A stretch of 45,705 bases of DNA. It comes from Spirochaetota bacterium (lineage in GTDB: Bacteria > Spirochaetota > Spirochaetia > Sphaerochaetales > Sphaerochaetaceae). Below the pieces are notes generated by a model. It had not been told where the DNA came from. It searched no databases and saw only the letters and a program-made list of their open reading frames with translations. The position numbers and the translations under genes were made by a program. Shown piece after piece: positions 1 through 10,919 of this stretch (position 1 is its first letter; the number at the start of each line of letters is the position of its first letter). Location of the stretch: positions 1 to 45,705 of the forward strand of contig CAKJZO010000051.1 of NCBI GenBank assembly GCA_918298275.1, written 5' to 3'.

Positions 1-1
1 G

Positions 2-688
2 GCAGTCGTAATCGGCATCCTTTTCGTGGCGACGCTGAGCTCTCCGATGAGCGCCCTGCCCTCCACCTTGGTCGCATCCCAGAACCTTCTTGCTCTCTAC
101 GGAGGCGTTTCGTTCTCCCTCTCTGCAGTCATGAGCGTCCCCCAGACGGTCAAGGGACTTCAGGGCGATGTCAAGAAGATACGCGCATCCATCATCGCAG
201 GAACAGGTTTCAACGTCTTCCTTCTGCTTCTGGTAACCTTCATGACGTTGCTCGGAGCAGGCAGTTCCATTACGCAGAACGGTGCGCTCGTAGACCTTTC
301 GGCCCACCTCGGAGGCTGGGTCTCAATTGTAGGCTATCTCTTTTCCCTGCTTGCACTTTCCACCTCTCTTTGGGCAAACACGCTGAATCTCAGAGACATC
401 GTCCATGAGCAGACCAAGATCGGTCTCAGACCAAGCTGGGTGATTGCCTCGGTACCTTCCCTGATTCTGGCTCTCATAGGAATCCAGAGCTTCGTCGGGT
501 TCACCAGGCTGGCGGGAATAATCCAGGTTCTTACCGGGATAGGCATAATCCTGGCCTACAACAGATCCCGCAAGGAGAAGAACCTCGAATCCCCCATCTG
601 CGGTTTGTTCGGAAAGCTTCCTTTCCAGATAATAGTCGTCATCGGTTCCCTGCTGGCCACGGTGGGATCGGTTCTCAAAGTGCTTTGA
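2..688 (+). CDS. Polytopic membrane protein, C-terminal part (permease-like), 5' truncated
   Basis: The reading frame is open from base 2, so the gene starts upstream of the window; the GTG at 26 is only an internal codon. The visible part is very hydrophobic, with roughly six membrane segments separated by short polar loops (for example around GLQGDVKKIR and NRSRKEKN). It resembles the C-terminal half of APC/YkvI-type amino-acid permeases, but no diagnostic motif is visible, so substrate and family are open. It ends 18 bases before the thioesterase gene and may be cotranscribed with it. Confidence 0.5.
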   Translation, partial: AVVIGILFVATLSSPMSALPSTLVASQNLLALYGGVSFSLSAVMSVPQTVKGLQGDVKKIRASIIAGTGFNVFLLLLVTFMTLLGAGSSITQNGALVDLSAHLGGWVSIVGYLFSLLALSTSLWANTLNLRDIVHEQTKIGLRPSWVIASVPSLILALIGIQSFVGFTRLAGIIQVLTGIGIILAYNRSRKEKNLESPICGLFGKLPFQIIVVIGSLLATVGSVLKVL

Positions 689-706
689 CCGACGGAGGAT
701 CGGAAA

Positions 707-1126
707 ATGTTCACATATACAAGAAAGGCAAACTACTACGAAACGGACAAGATGGGAATCATCCATCACTCGAACTACATCCGCTGGATGGAAGAGGCAC
801 GCATCGAGTTCATGGAACAGCTGGGCTTCGGTTTTGTCAAAGTTGAGGAGCTCGGAATAGTGTCTCCGGTTGCAAGTATTACCATAAATTACAAGCACCC
901 TGTGCGTTTTGGAGACATCGTTGATATCAACGTAAAAATATCACGCTACAGCAGCGTAGTTCAGGAAATTACCTACGAAATGACCAACCGGACCACAGGA
1001 TTGCTTGCCGCGACAGCCACTTCCAAGCACTGCTACATGAAGGACGGAACGGTCATCAATCTGAAGCATGAACTGCCCGAGTTGGATGCAATCTTCTCCG
1101 CATCTTTCAAAGCCGACGCAGATTGA
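707..1126 (+). CDS. Acyl-CoA thioesterase, 4HBT/YbgC-like hotdog fold
   Basis: A 139-residue single hotdog-domain protein. The N-terminus carries the YbgC/FadM signature: Tyr-Glu-Thr-Asp near residues 11-14, then Gly-Ile-Ile-His-His-Ser-Asn-Tyr and Arg-Trp-Met-Glu-Glu-Ala-Arg. The Asp is the expected catalytic residue of this family, which hydrolyses acyl-CoA thioesters in the cytoplasm. Length is normal (about 130-140). A GGAGG-like site lies just before the ATG. The gene follows the membrane protein closely and its stop overlaps the proposed -35 of eno. The exact acyl substrate cannot be read from sequence. Confidence 0.85.
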   Translation: MFTYTRKANYYETDKMGIIHHSNYIRWMEEARIEFMEQLGFGFVKVEELGIVSPVASITINYKHPVRFGDIVDINVKISRYSSVVQEITYEMTNRTTGLLAATATSKHCYMKDGTVINLKHELPELDAIFSASFKADAD

Positions 1127-1152
1127 CTTTTTAAGGCGTAATATAGATTATA
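1123..1152 (+). promoter_or_regulatory. Probable sigma-70 promoter of eno
   Basis: TTGACT at 1123-1128 is followed after 17-18 bases by an AT-rich -10 region (GATTAT/ATTATA, 1146-1152). The -35 overlaps the stop codon of the thioesterase gene. This leaves a leader of about 40 bases that contains a clear AAGGAG site before the eno ATG. Confidence 0.5.
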
Positions 1153-1198
1153 TAGGTACTGATATTTCAATTTCATTTAAGGCTAAGGAGATTTTTAA

Positions 1199-2494
<1,296 letters not shown>

Positions 2495-2513
2495 TAAGAA
2501 CCCGCCTTTATTG

Positions 2514-2545
2514 AAAGGGGTCTCCAAACGGAGACCTCTTTTTTT
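2514..2545 (+). terminator. Rho-independent terminator of eno
   Basis: An 11-bp stem (2515-2525 with 2530-2540, one G-U pair) with loop AAAC runs into a seven-T tract ending at 2545. It lies 20 bases after the eno stop. Confidence 0.9.
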
Positions 2546-2555
2546 GTCCTATGGA

Positions 2556-2602
2556 AAAAGTTAGTACAGAAAGCATGTACAGAGTCCTATGTACTAACTT
2601 TT
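2556..2602. repeat. 13-bp perfect inverted repeat between two terminators
   Basis: AAAAGTTAGTACA at 2556-2568 is repeated as its exact reverse complement at 2590-2602, with a 21-base spacer. The octamer GTCCTATG occurs directly before the left arm (2546-2553) and again inside the element (2584-2591). It lies between the eno terminator and the pckA terminator. It has no T-tract of its own and contains no ORF. Confidence 0.7.
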
Positions 2603-2603
2603 G

Positions 2604-2634
2604 AAAAAAAAAGACCTCCGTGTTTCCACGGAGG
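2604..2634 (-). terminator. Rho-independent terminator of pckA
   Basis: Read on the minus strand: an 8-bp perfect stem (2634-2627 with 2622-2615), a GAAA tetraloop, then a T-rich run formed by the A-tract at 2604-2612. It lies just past the pckA stop. Confidence 0.9.
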
Positions 2635-2655
2635 CCGATTCAGTCGTAATAGCTA

Positions 2656-4257
<1,602 letters not shown>

Positions 4258-4325
4258 TTTTATCTCCTTATTACAGATTCCACGTAGAGGAAGCCTTTCT
4301 CGGAAACCCGATTGTCTTCCGATTG

Positions 4326-4365
4326 TAATATAATGGAAAAGGAGAAAAACTTCACCATTATATTA
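4326..4365. promoter_or_regulatory. 11-bp inverted repeat over the pckA promoter region
   Basis: TAATATAATGG at 4326-4336 and its exact reverse complement at 4355-4365 flank an 18-base spacer. Each arm contains TATAAT, one on each strand. The minus-strand copy is the best -10 candidate for pckA, about 100 bases before its start codon. A CCGATTGT octamer is also repeated at an 11-base period at 4308-4315 and 4319-4326, on the gene side. This looks like an operator, but no regulator is identifiable nearby. Confidence 0.55.
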
Positions 4366-4421
4366 GTTATTTCTTCAAAAAACTTCAGAGAGACATATCC
4401 TTTTGTTCACGGAAGATTAAA

Positions 4422-5447
4422 CTAGAGCTCCAGAATCTGCTTCCAGGACTCTGCGGGAACCATTATCCCATCTTTCAGAGCTGCCTCGCGGTCCCTGAAG
4501 ACACGCTCTCCGGGACATCTGCTCGGATACCCTTCCTTCACGGGCTGAGCATTGTGGACGCTGTCGAGAATCGATGCCTCGATTTCCTCCAGCCTGCTCT
4601 CTCCCAGGGCTTCGGGAGCGATGGCGATGAAGATCTGACACAGGAAGGCTTCATCGGTTCCGTCCTTCTGCATCTTGCGTTCGATTGAAGCGGTATTCAG
4701 GCCATCCGACAGTATCGCGGCACAGGCATCCAGCAGGATCGACATGCTTGAGCCCTTCCAGAAACCCATCGGAATGGGTCTGCGGGTCTTCTCGATATCC
4801 CCGGGAACCCTTGTGAGTTTGCCCTCTTCGTCATATCCGCCGTCTACGGGAAGAAGCTTCCCGGCCCTGCGCATGACCTCAAGCTTTCCGTTTGAGAACT
4901 GAGACATGGCACTGTCCAGCACCAGATGCCTGCCGTCCTTGCCGGGCACGGCCATCACGAACGGGTTGTTTCCTATGTTGCTGACCATGCTTCCCCAGCT
5001 GGGAAGATTTGCCCTGGTATTCGTCCAGCAGATGGCGACCTTGCCTTTGTCGGCTGCAAGGTGGCCGTAATAGCCTCCGCGCATCCAGTGGTTGGCATTT
5101 CTGAGCGCGACCATTCCTATGCCGAATCTGTCCGCCAGCTCGCAGGCCTTCTCCATGCAGAACGATGCCGAAAGGACCCCGCTTGTCCCGTTGCCGTCAT
5201 AACGGGCCACTGCACCGGTGCCTGAAACAAACACGGGCATTCTGCCGGGAACAACAAGACCGCAGTCATAATGTGACAACAGGCGCCAGACGCGAAGAAT
5301 ACTATGGGAGATTACCCCGTCGGCTGCGTTGATGGCAAAGATTTCCGAAGTCTTCTTTGCTTCTTCTTCAAATGCCCCGTGCTTGATGAGCTTCTGAAAA
5401 AGCACATCCCTGAACTCGTCGATGGTGATCCTGATTTCCTCTGCCAT
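4422..5447 (-). CDS. dlgD: Ldh2/DlgD-family NAD(P)-dependent dehydrogenase (3-dehydro-L-gulonate 2-dehydrogenase-like)
   Basis: The 341 residues cover the whole malate/L-lactate/sulfolactate dehydrogenase type-2 fold, which is distinct from Rossmann enzymes. The stretch ALRNANHWMRGGYYG and the GNNPFVMAVPG and LDSAMSQFSNGK segments are those of the YiaK/DlgD subgroup, which reduces 2,3-diketo-L-gulonate. The conserved catalytic His is in NANHW. An AGG site precedes the ATG. It stands alone between divergent metallophosphoesterase and downstream pckA, with no other sugar-acid genes nearby, so a different 2-oxo acid substrate is possible. Confidence 0.82.
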   Translation of the reverse strand: MAEEIRITIDEFRDVLFQKLIKHGAFEEEAKKTSEIFAINAADGVISHSILRVWRLLSHYDCGLVVPGRMPVFVSGTGAVARYDGNGTSGVLSASFCMEKACELADRFGIGMVALRNANHWMRGGYYGHLAADKGKVAICWTNTRANLPSWGSMVSNIGNNPFVMAVPGKDGRHLVLDSAMSQFSNGKLEVMRRAGKLLPVDGGYDEEGKLTRVPGDIEKTRRPIPMGFWKGSSMSILLDACAAILSDGLNTASIERKMQKDGTDEAFLCQIFIAIAPEALGESRLEEIEASILDSVHNAQPVKEGYPSRCPGERVFRDREAALKDGIMVPAESWKQILEL

Positions 5448-5493
5448 GTCTTACCTGCCTTTATCTGCTTCAGATAATAAAATAAAACGCATA

Positions 5494-5522
5494 TTGAAAA
5501 AAGAGGCGGAGACAGTTAAATT
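5494..5522 (+). promoter_or_regulatory. Sigma-70-type promoter of the metallophosphoesterase/ParB-like pair
   Basis: TTGAAA (5494-5499), a 17-base spacer and TAATT-like TAAATT (5517-5522). Transcription would begin near 5529 and give a leader of about 17 bases that contains AAAGGA before the ATG at 5546. Confidence 0.55.
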
Positions 5523-5545
5523 GTCACTGCAAAGGACATCGAAGC

Positions 5546-6247
5546 ATGAAAATACTCTGCGTATCCGACACGACCGAAAGCCTCGCCTTCTCATCACAGG
5601 TGAAGGAAATCTTCAAGGGAACGGACCTGATCCTGTCCTGCGGGGACATGCCGGTCCAGAGCCATGACTATCTTTCCACCATGCTCAAGCGCGATGTCTA
5701 TTACGTCTACGGCAACCACAACCTCACCACGTTCAGACAGGATATGGACAAGGAAGTCAAAAACTACCGGAAGCTGGAGAACGACTACAACAAGGCTTTC
5801 TACGGCTTTCTGCTGGACGGCAAGTGCATCAGGGACAAGCGGACAGGACTTCTGATTGCGGGGCTCGGCGGCTCCATGCGCTACAACGAGGGCGAAAGCC
5901 AGTACACCGAGGCCCAGATGAGGCGCCGAATACGCCGTCTCATCCCCTATCTGCTATGGAACAAGCGCCGCTACGGCCGATATCTGGACATTCTGGTAAC
6001 CCATGCGCCTCCGTTGGGAATCGGAGACGGAGAGGATCTCTGCCACAAGGGCTTTGCATGTTTTCTGAGCTTCATGGAGCGCTACAGGCCGAGATATCTG
6101 GTCCACGGACATATCCATCTGGATGACCGCAATGCAAAAAGGGTAACTCAGTACAAGGGAACAAAGGTGGTTAACATATTCGGGTGCTACCAGATCGATG
6201 ACGAGAATCTGGGATGCATTGACACGGGAGAAGACAATGGCAGATAG
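5546..6247 (+). CDS. Calcineurin-like metallophosphoesterase
   Basis: A 233-residue cytoplasmic phosphoesterase of the MPP superfamily. The metal-binding blocks are in order: Asp in VSDTTES near residue 8 (usual DxH is here Asp-Thr-Thr), SCGDM, VYGNHNL, VTHAPP and VHGHIHLD. The substrate is not predictable. An AAGGA site precedes the start. The gene overlaps the downstream ParB-like gene by 11 bases, so the two are probably translationally coupled. The missing His of the first DxH block is a modest deviation. Confidence 0.85.
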   Translation: MKILCVSDTTESLAFSSQVKEIFKGTDLILSCGDMPVQSHDYLSTMLKRDVYYVYGNHNLTTFRQDMDKEVKNYRKLENDYNKAFYGFLLDGKCIRDKRTGLLIAGLGGSMRYNEGESQYTEAQMRRRIRRLIPYLLWNKRRYGRYLDILVTHAPPLGIGDGEDLCHKGFACFLSFMERYRPRYLVHGHIHLDDRNAKRVTQYKGTKVVNIFGCYQIDDENLGCIDTGEDNGR

Positions 6248-7133
6248 AATGACTACAGCTCATGACTTTGTAAAAGCACACAGGCATGCGGTGTTTCAGA
6301 ATATCTTCTCAACCTTCCGATGGAGCAATCCCGACCTGTTGTCCTTCTATGAGGTCACGAAACTCATCAAGCCGGAAGCCGAGGCCTACAAGGGCATGCA
6401 GACCATCCCGGTCCGCAGCATCATCGGCTCGGAAAACCGCTACCATGATTTCTCTTCGGCATTCTATCCGAAGAACATCAGCCTCCAGAGGAGATGGGAA
6501 AGCGTGGATGCAGCGAACATCGATGACGTGATACTTCCGCCTATTTCGGTCTACAAGCTCGGCCAGTGGTACTTCGTGCGCGATGGAAATCACCGCGTCT
6601 CGGTTGCCAGATCCAGGGGCGTCGAGTTCATCGATGCAGAAGTCGTAGAGCTTACATCCAAGATCCAGCTCGAGGAAGGGATCACCCTGAATGAGATAAG
6701 ACACCGTGTTGTAGCCTATGAGCGCCAGCGCTTCATCGAACAGTTCAATCCCACATACCTTCCGATGGACAGGATCGTCTTCACCGCGCCCGGTTCCTAC
6801 CCGGAGATGGTCAACCACATCCTGGTGCACAAGTACTACATGAATCAGGGCATCAAGGAGGAGCTGACCTTCGAGCAGGGAGCAACCGACTGGTATCAGA
6901 ACGTATACCTGAAGATCGCCGAAGCCATCGAGGACGAGCATCTTCTGATGGAATTCCCGGGCCAGACCGAGGCCGACATGTACATGTGGCTGGTAAGAAA
7001 ATGGGACGAGATGAAACGCCTGAACGAAAAGGCAACCGAAAACGATGCCGCAAAAGCTGCTAAAAAGGAAATAAAAACACCTTTCCTAATCAGATGGGGC
7101 CGTTATCTGAAATCCCTTTTGTCCAGAAAATAA
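6237..7133 (+). CDS. ParB/Srx-like domain protein of unknown function
   Basis: The start chosen is the ATG at 6237 because GGGAGAAG lies just upstream; a longer frame from 6198 would run deep into the preceding gene. This gives about 298 residues. The middle contains VYKLGQWYFVRDGNHRVSVARSRG, in pieces a ParB/sulfiredoxin-like core (Asp-Gly-Asn-His-Arg), used in other proteins for nucleotide or DNA binding. There is no HTH or DNA-partition context. The C-terminus is Lys/Ala-rich and then basic. It is probably coupled to the metallophosphoesterase. The function is unknown. Confidence 0.65.
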   Translation: MADRMTTAHDFVKAHRHAVFQNIFSTFRWSNPDLLSFYEVTKLIKPEAEAYKGMQTIPVRSIIGSENRYHDFSSAFYPKNISLQRRWESVDAANIDDVILPPISVYKLGQWYFVRDGNHRVSVARSRGVEFIDAEVVELTSKIQLEEGITLNEIRHRVVAYERQRFIEQFNPTYLPMDRIVFTAPGSYPEMVNHILVHKYYMNQGIKEELTFEQGATDWYQNVYLKIAEAIEDEHLLMEFPGQTEADMYMWLVRKWDEMKRLNEKATENDAAKAAKKEIKTPFLIRWGRYLKSLLSRK

Positions 7134-7142
7134 CAGACGCGA

Positions 7143-7487
7143 TCAATCGGAACAGAGCTCGATCAGTTTTGAATGAAGGGCCTTGATCTCCGAAACCAGC
7201 GGAGCATAGTCCATCTGTGTATGGTTTCTCAGAAGCTCGGTTATTTCCACGGCCTTGTTGTAGATAGGCGTAAGAGAAAGGTTGCCCAGAGCGCCCTTGA
7301 GCGCATGGGCGGCCTCGAATGCGCCTTCAAGATCATTAGAGCAGATGCAATCATACAATCTGGAGAAGTTCTTATCCTGAGGAATCATCTTCACCAGTCT
7401 GAGATAGAACGCCTCATTGTTCAGACAGCGCCCCATTCCCTCTTCCGTGTTTGCACCGAAAGCCTTCAATGCATCTATAGTCAGCAT
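7143..7487 (-). CDS. Stand-alone Hpt (histidine phosphotransfer) domain protein
   Basis: About 114 residues. The start is the ATG at 7487, preceded at ideal spacing by AGGAGGG; a longer frame from 7508 is less likely. The Hpt box HALKGALGNL contains the phospho-accepting His. Hpt proteins relay phosphate between histidine kinases and response-regulator receiver domains in the cytoplasm. It overlaps the end of the REC-GGDEF-EAL gene by 7 bases, so its obvious partner is that receiver domain. No histidine kinase is present in the window. Confidence 0.88.
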   Translation of the reverse strand: MLTIDALKAFGANTEEGMGRCLNNEAFYLRLVKMIPQDKNFSRLYDCICSNDLEGAFEAAHALKGALGNLSLTPIYNKAVEITELLRNHTQMDYAPLVSEIKALHSKLIELCSD

Positions 7488-9211
7488 ACTCTTCCCTCCT
7501 GCATGCATTTCTGTTCAATGAATTTCCCGAACTCATCCGCGGGAACCGGTTTTGAGAAATAATAGCCCTGAGCCACATCGCAGCCGAATCCCCTGAGTAT
7601 ATTGAACTGCTCTTCCAGTTCAACGCCCTCGGCAACAACAAGGTTTCCGAATTTCTTTGCCATTGCAATGATGATCTCCACGAGGTCCTGTTTTTTGACA
7701 TCCTTCTCCAGACCGCGGATGAATGACATATCGAGCTTTATCACATCTATCGGCATATCCGTGAGTCTGGTAAGTGAGGAATAGCCCGAACCGAAGTCAT
7801 CCATCTCGATTCTGAAGCCCTCGCCCTTCAGCCGGCCGATGACATCCAGCATCTGTGCCATATCGCTTGAATAGGCACTCTCGGTGATCTCGAGAAGGTA
7901 CTCGTCGAAATCCAGCTTGAAGCGCTCCACGATGGAACGCAGCGTCTGCACGAGATGCGGGTCGTAGAGATCTATTCTGGAGACATTGACGGAAATCGGA
8001 ACGGATATGCCGTAGCGCTTTTTCCACTCCGCTTCCTGCCATGCAGCCTCTTCCCAGACATATCTGTCGAGTTTCTGGATCAGACCGTTCTGCTCCAGAA
8101 GCGGAATGAAGATTCCCGGGCTGATCATGCCCCTTTCGGGATGAATCCATCTCACCAGGGCTTCCGCACTCCTGAGAGAAGGCTTCTCTTCAATCGAGAA
8201 CTTCGGCTGATAGAAAACAACGAACTGTCTCTGTTCGATGGCCTGGTCGAAATCCTTCAGAAGGCTTTCCTTCAGGCGCTTCTGTTCCTGCAGCTTCTCA
8301 TCGAAGAAGCCTATGGATGACGGACCGCCTGCCTTGAGGGAACTGCAGGCTGCAGCAGCCTTCATGAACTGGCCCATCACATCCGAAGAGAATTCCTCGT
8401 TTCTTATATGCGGCAGAATGCCGAGCCTCATTGATAGTCTCACATCCGTATCAAGTGCGGAAAAACTGCGCTCAATCGTCTGAATCAGGCACTCATAGCT
8501 CTCCTGATGTTCGCACAGCAGGTAGAAGGTATTCTGATTGAATCGGCTTCCTATTCCATGGACATCAGCCAGATATCCGATGATTTCGTTGGCTGCAAGC
8601 TGCAGGGCCCTGTTGGCCTTTCCCTCGCCGTACAGATCTCCGAGGGTCTTTATGCGGTCTATGTCCAGAACAAGGGCATCGTAGTCCCTTTCGTGATGGT
8701 GCTCCTCAAGCCTCAGTGCATATTCAAGGAAGTAGCCGTTCGTATACAGCCCGGTAAGCAGATCCTTCTCTGTGGCCTGGATGATGGACTTGTCCTCCGA
8801 AAGCTCAATTATCCTCTGGACTCTGGCAAGAATGGTTGCCGGCATGCCGTAGGGCTTGGGCAGGAATTCAACGGCTCCGTAGCGAAGGCACTCCACCTCT
8901 GTCTTCGCATCCCCTGAGGACGTGAGAACTATGATGGGAATCTTCTCCAGCTCCGGATCCGCCTTTACCGTTCTGATGAGGTCGAAGCCGTTCATCTCCG
9001 GCATGATCAGGTCCGTAAGCAGAAGGGAAATCCTTCCTGCGTTTTCCTTGAGGATCTTGAGGGCCTGAACACCGTTTTCCGCAGTCAGGACGTTGTATTC
9101 GATACTGAGGATTCCGCCCAGAAGCAGGAGATTGGTAATCTCATCCTCGGCAACGACTACCGTCCGGCGCATGTCTTCCGCTTTGCTGTACATAGTGCCA
9201 TTTTCTTTCAT
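7481..9211 (-). CDS. Response regulator with degenerate GGDEF and intact EAL (c-di-GMP phosphodiesterase)
   Basis: 576 residues. Receiver domain at about 15-135, with acidic pocket AEDE, phospho-acceptor Asp67 (LLTDLIMPEMNG) and Lys119 (LPKPYG). GGDEF-like domain at about 145-305, whose signature is RFNQNTF, so cyclase activity is not expected. EAL domain at about 315-570, with EAL at 350-352, VNVSR, EITES, DDFGSGYSSL and VVAEGVE all intact, predicting c-di-GMP hydrolysis to pGpG. Three Met codons (1, 7, 14) compete as start and none has a strong ribosome site. The cotranscribed Hpt protein probably phosphorylates or dephosphorylates the receiver. Confidence 0.92.
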   Translation of the reverse strand: MKENGTMYSKAEDMRRTVVVAEDEITNLLLLGGILSIEYNVLTAENGVQALKILKENAGRISLLLTDLIMPEMNGFDLIRTVKADPELEKIPIIVLTSSGDAKTEVECLRYGAVEFLPKPYGMPATILARVQRIIELSEDKSIIQATEKDLLTGLYTNGYFLEYALRLEEHHHERDYDALVLDIDRIKTLGDLYGEGKANRALQLAANEIIGYLADVHGIGSRFNQNTFYLLCEHQESYECLIQTIERSFSALDTDVRLSMRLGILPHIRNEEFSSDVMGQFMKAAAACSSLKAGGPSSIGFFDEKLQEQKRLKESLLKDFDQAIEQRQFVVFYQPKFSIEEKPSLRSAEALVRWIHPERGMISPGIFIPLLEQNGLIQKLDRYVWEEAAWQEAEWKKRYGISVPISVNVSRIDLYDPHLVQTLRSIVERFKLDFDEYLLEITESAYSSDMAQMLDVIGRLKGEGFRIEMDDFGSGYSSLTRLTDMPIDVIKLDMSFIRGLEKDVKKQDLVEIIIAMAKKFGNLVVAEGVELEEQFNILRGFGCDVAQGYYFSKPVPADEFGKFIEQKCMQEGRVC

Positions 9212-9301
9212 CGGGACATGAATTACAATAACTTTTTCTGCAAACCCTGCGAAATCCGTAGCCTCAGACCATGGTTAACTCCAATTGCGGAGCGTGGAAA
9301 A

Positions 9302-10009
9302 ATGAAGAAAAACTTCGTTTTTTCTGCTCGAAATAATATACAAAGGTCCGAGATTGCGATATTGTCTCCCCAAGAGATTCATCATATGGAATACGACCAA
9401 ATACTTAGGCTGCTGATCGGTACAAGGCTTGGAGAAAGGCTTTCTTCAATCCAGAAACTGTTCTCACAGCTGGAGACCGCCCAGAAGAGGTTTCAGGAAG
9501 TATTTTGCATAGGATGCACCGAAGGCTGCGGCAGCTGCTGCGAGCATTTCTATCCCAACATCACCAATCTGGAAGCCGAATACATGGCCCTCGGGCTGAT
9601 GTTCGAAGGCCGTGACCAGCAGACCCTGGACATGATCCACAGTACGGAAGAGGAACCCTCCTCCTGCCCGCTCTACAAGAAAGACACTCCATACCACTGC
9701 TCATGCTATGCCCTCAGACCTCTTGTCTGCAGACTGTTCGGGTCGGCAGTCTCCAAGGACAAGGAAGGCCGTCCCGCCTTCCGAAACTGCCGATGGAACG
9801 AGAGGAAAATTGAAATCTCAAAGGAAGACATGGAGCTAAACAGGGAAATCCTGGTGACCATGAGCGATTACGGCATGGAGTTGGAATACCTTCAGCCCGA
9901 AGATCCCAAAACCTATCCGCTTTTCGAGGCTCTGGAACGCGCGATCTACAAGATCAGATTCCTTATCCACATTGAATCCGATCCCGAGCCCGAGCCGAAC
10001 GCCAGCTGA
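9302..10009 (+). CDS. YkgJ-family cysteine-cluster (CxxCxxCC) protein
   Basis: The start is uncertain: ATG 9302 has GGAG nine bases upstream, ATG 9386 is a shorter option, and the open frame reaches 9218. The shared core carries CIGCTEGCGSCCEHF, then CPLYKK, CSCYALRPLVCRLFG and NCRW. Together these form the Cys pattern of the YkgJ/UPF0153 family, thought to bind Zn or an Fe-S cluster. The biochemical role is unknown. The protein ends in an acidic Pro-rich tail. It converges on the PHP gene with a 55-base gap that has no clear terminator. Confidence 0.8.
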   Translation: MKKNFVFSARNNIQRSEIAILSPQEIHHMEYDQILRLLIGTRLGERLSSIQKLFSQLETAQKRFQEVFCIGCTEGCGSCCEHFYPNITNLEAEYMALGLMFEGRDQQTLDMIHSTEEEPSSCPLYKKDTPYHCSCYALRPLVCRLFGSAVSKDKEGRPAFRNCRWNERKIEISKEDMELNREILVTMSDYGMELEYLQPEDPKTYPLFEALERAIYKIRFLIHIESDPEPEPNAS

Positions 10010-10064
10010 GATTGTAAGGTCGTTCAGATACCAAGCGGACGTCGGCTCCGTGAACACCATCACA

Positions 10065-10919
10065 TCAGCCTTCATGCATAACATCTTTCAGAAAGCTCTC
10101 CAGTCTGGCTGTCCGCGTCTCGGTTTCTTCCAGACCGGTATCGCCCAGGACAATCATCTTGTTCTTGCCATGATAATCGCTTCCGGCAGTGACATAGAGA
10201 TCATAGCGATCGGCATAGCCAAGAATCTCATCTCTGAGCTGGGGAGTGAAGCCCGAATAGAACGCTTCCAGACCCCTGAGCCCGAAGTCCATCAGCCTAC
10301 GGATTCTCTGCTCCATCTCCTTACCCATGAAGAGCTGATCCCCGTCACCATAGGAAGGATGGGCCAGAACGGGGACTCCGCCTCCGGCAATAATGGCCTC
10401 GATTGCCTGTTCCGGGCGTATATAGGAGGTAAGAACAGGCAAATGATTCAGGATTTCATGAAAGGCCTGCTCCTTGCTTTGGGCAAACCCGTAGCGGACC
10501 ATCAGATTGGCGATGTGCGGCTTTCCGGGATTATCAAGGGAAAACAGCTCCTCACGAGCCTGATCGGGAAAGCTGATCCCAAGTTCAGACTCCATATAGT
10601 CCAATCTTGCCTCAAGCTTCTGCATACGCAGATTGTGTGAAGACTCGATGAACTCGGGCATTGCACCGGTCCTGACATTGTATCCGTATCCGAGGATGTG
10701 ATACTTGCCCAACTCATCCCTGCAGGAAAACTCCGCTCCCGGAATGAACACAGGGTCCCCGTCCTGAAGGAGACCGATGATCGCCATGCACCCCTTTATC
10801 GCATCGTGGTCGGTCAGGGAGAATATCTCTATTCCGGATTCCCTGACTTTCGCGAGAAGCTCGGCAGGACTGTCCGTACCGTCCGAGACAAGGCTGTGCA
10901 TGTGCAGATCTATTTTCAT
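10065..10919 (-). CDS. PHP-domain phosphoesterase (RNase AM/TrpH-like)
   Basis: 284 residues of the PHP metal-dependent phosphoesterase fold. Metal ligands are in DLHMHSLVSDGT (residues 4-15), SLTDHDA, PGAEFSC, LAHPSYG and GSDYHGKN near the C-terminus. Close relatives are 5'-3' exoribonuclease/3',5'-bisphosphate nucleotidases (YciV/TrpH), so a nucleic-acid or nucleotide substrate is likely. Its ATG overlaps the stop of the STAS-kinase-HATPase gene (ATGA), making it the last gene of that operon. Whether it serves the signalling pathway or is simply cotranscribed is unknown. Confidence 0.88.
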   Translation of the reverse strand: MKIDLHMHSLVSDGTDSPAELLAKVRESGIEIFSLTDHDAIKGCMAIIGLLQDGDPVFIPGAEFSCRDELGKYHILGYGYNVRTGAMPEFIESSHNLRMQKLEARLDYMESELGISFPDQAREELFSLDNPGKPHIANLMVRYGFAQSKEQAFHEILNHLPVLTSYIRPEQAIEAIIAGGGVPVLAHPSYGDGDQLFMGKEMEQRIRRLMDFGLRGLEAFYSGFTPQLRDEILGYADRYDLYVTAGSDYHGKNKMIVLGDTGLEETETRTARLESFLKDVMHEG

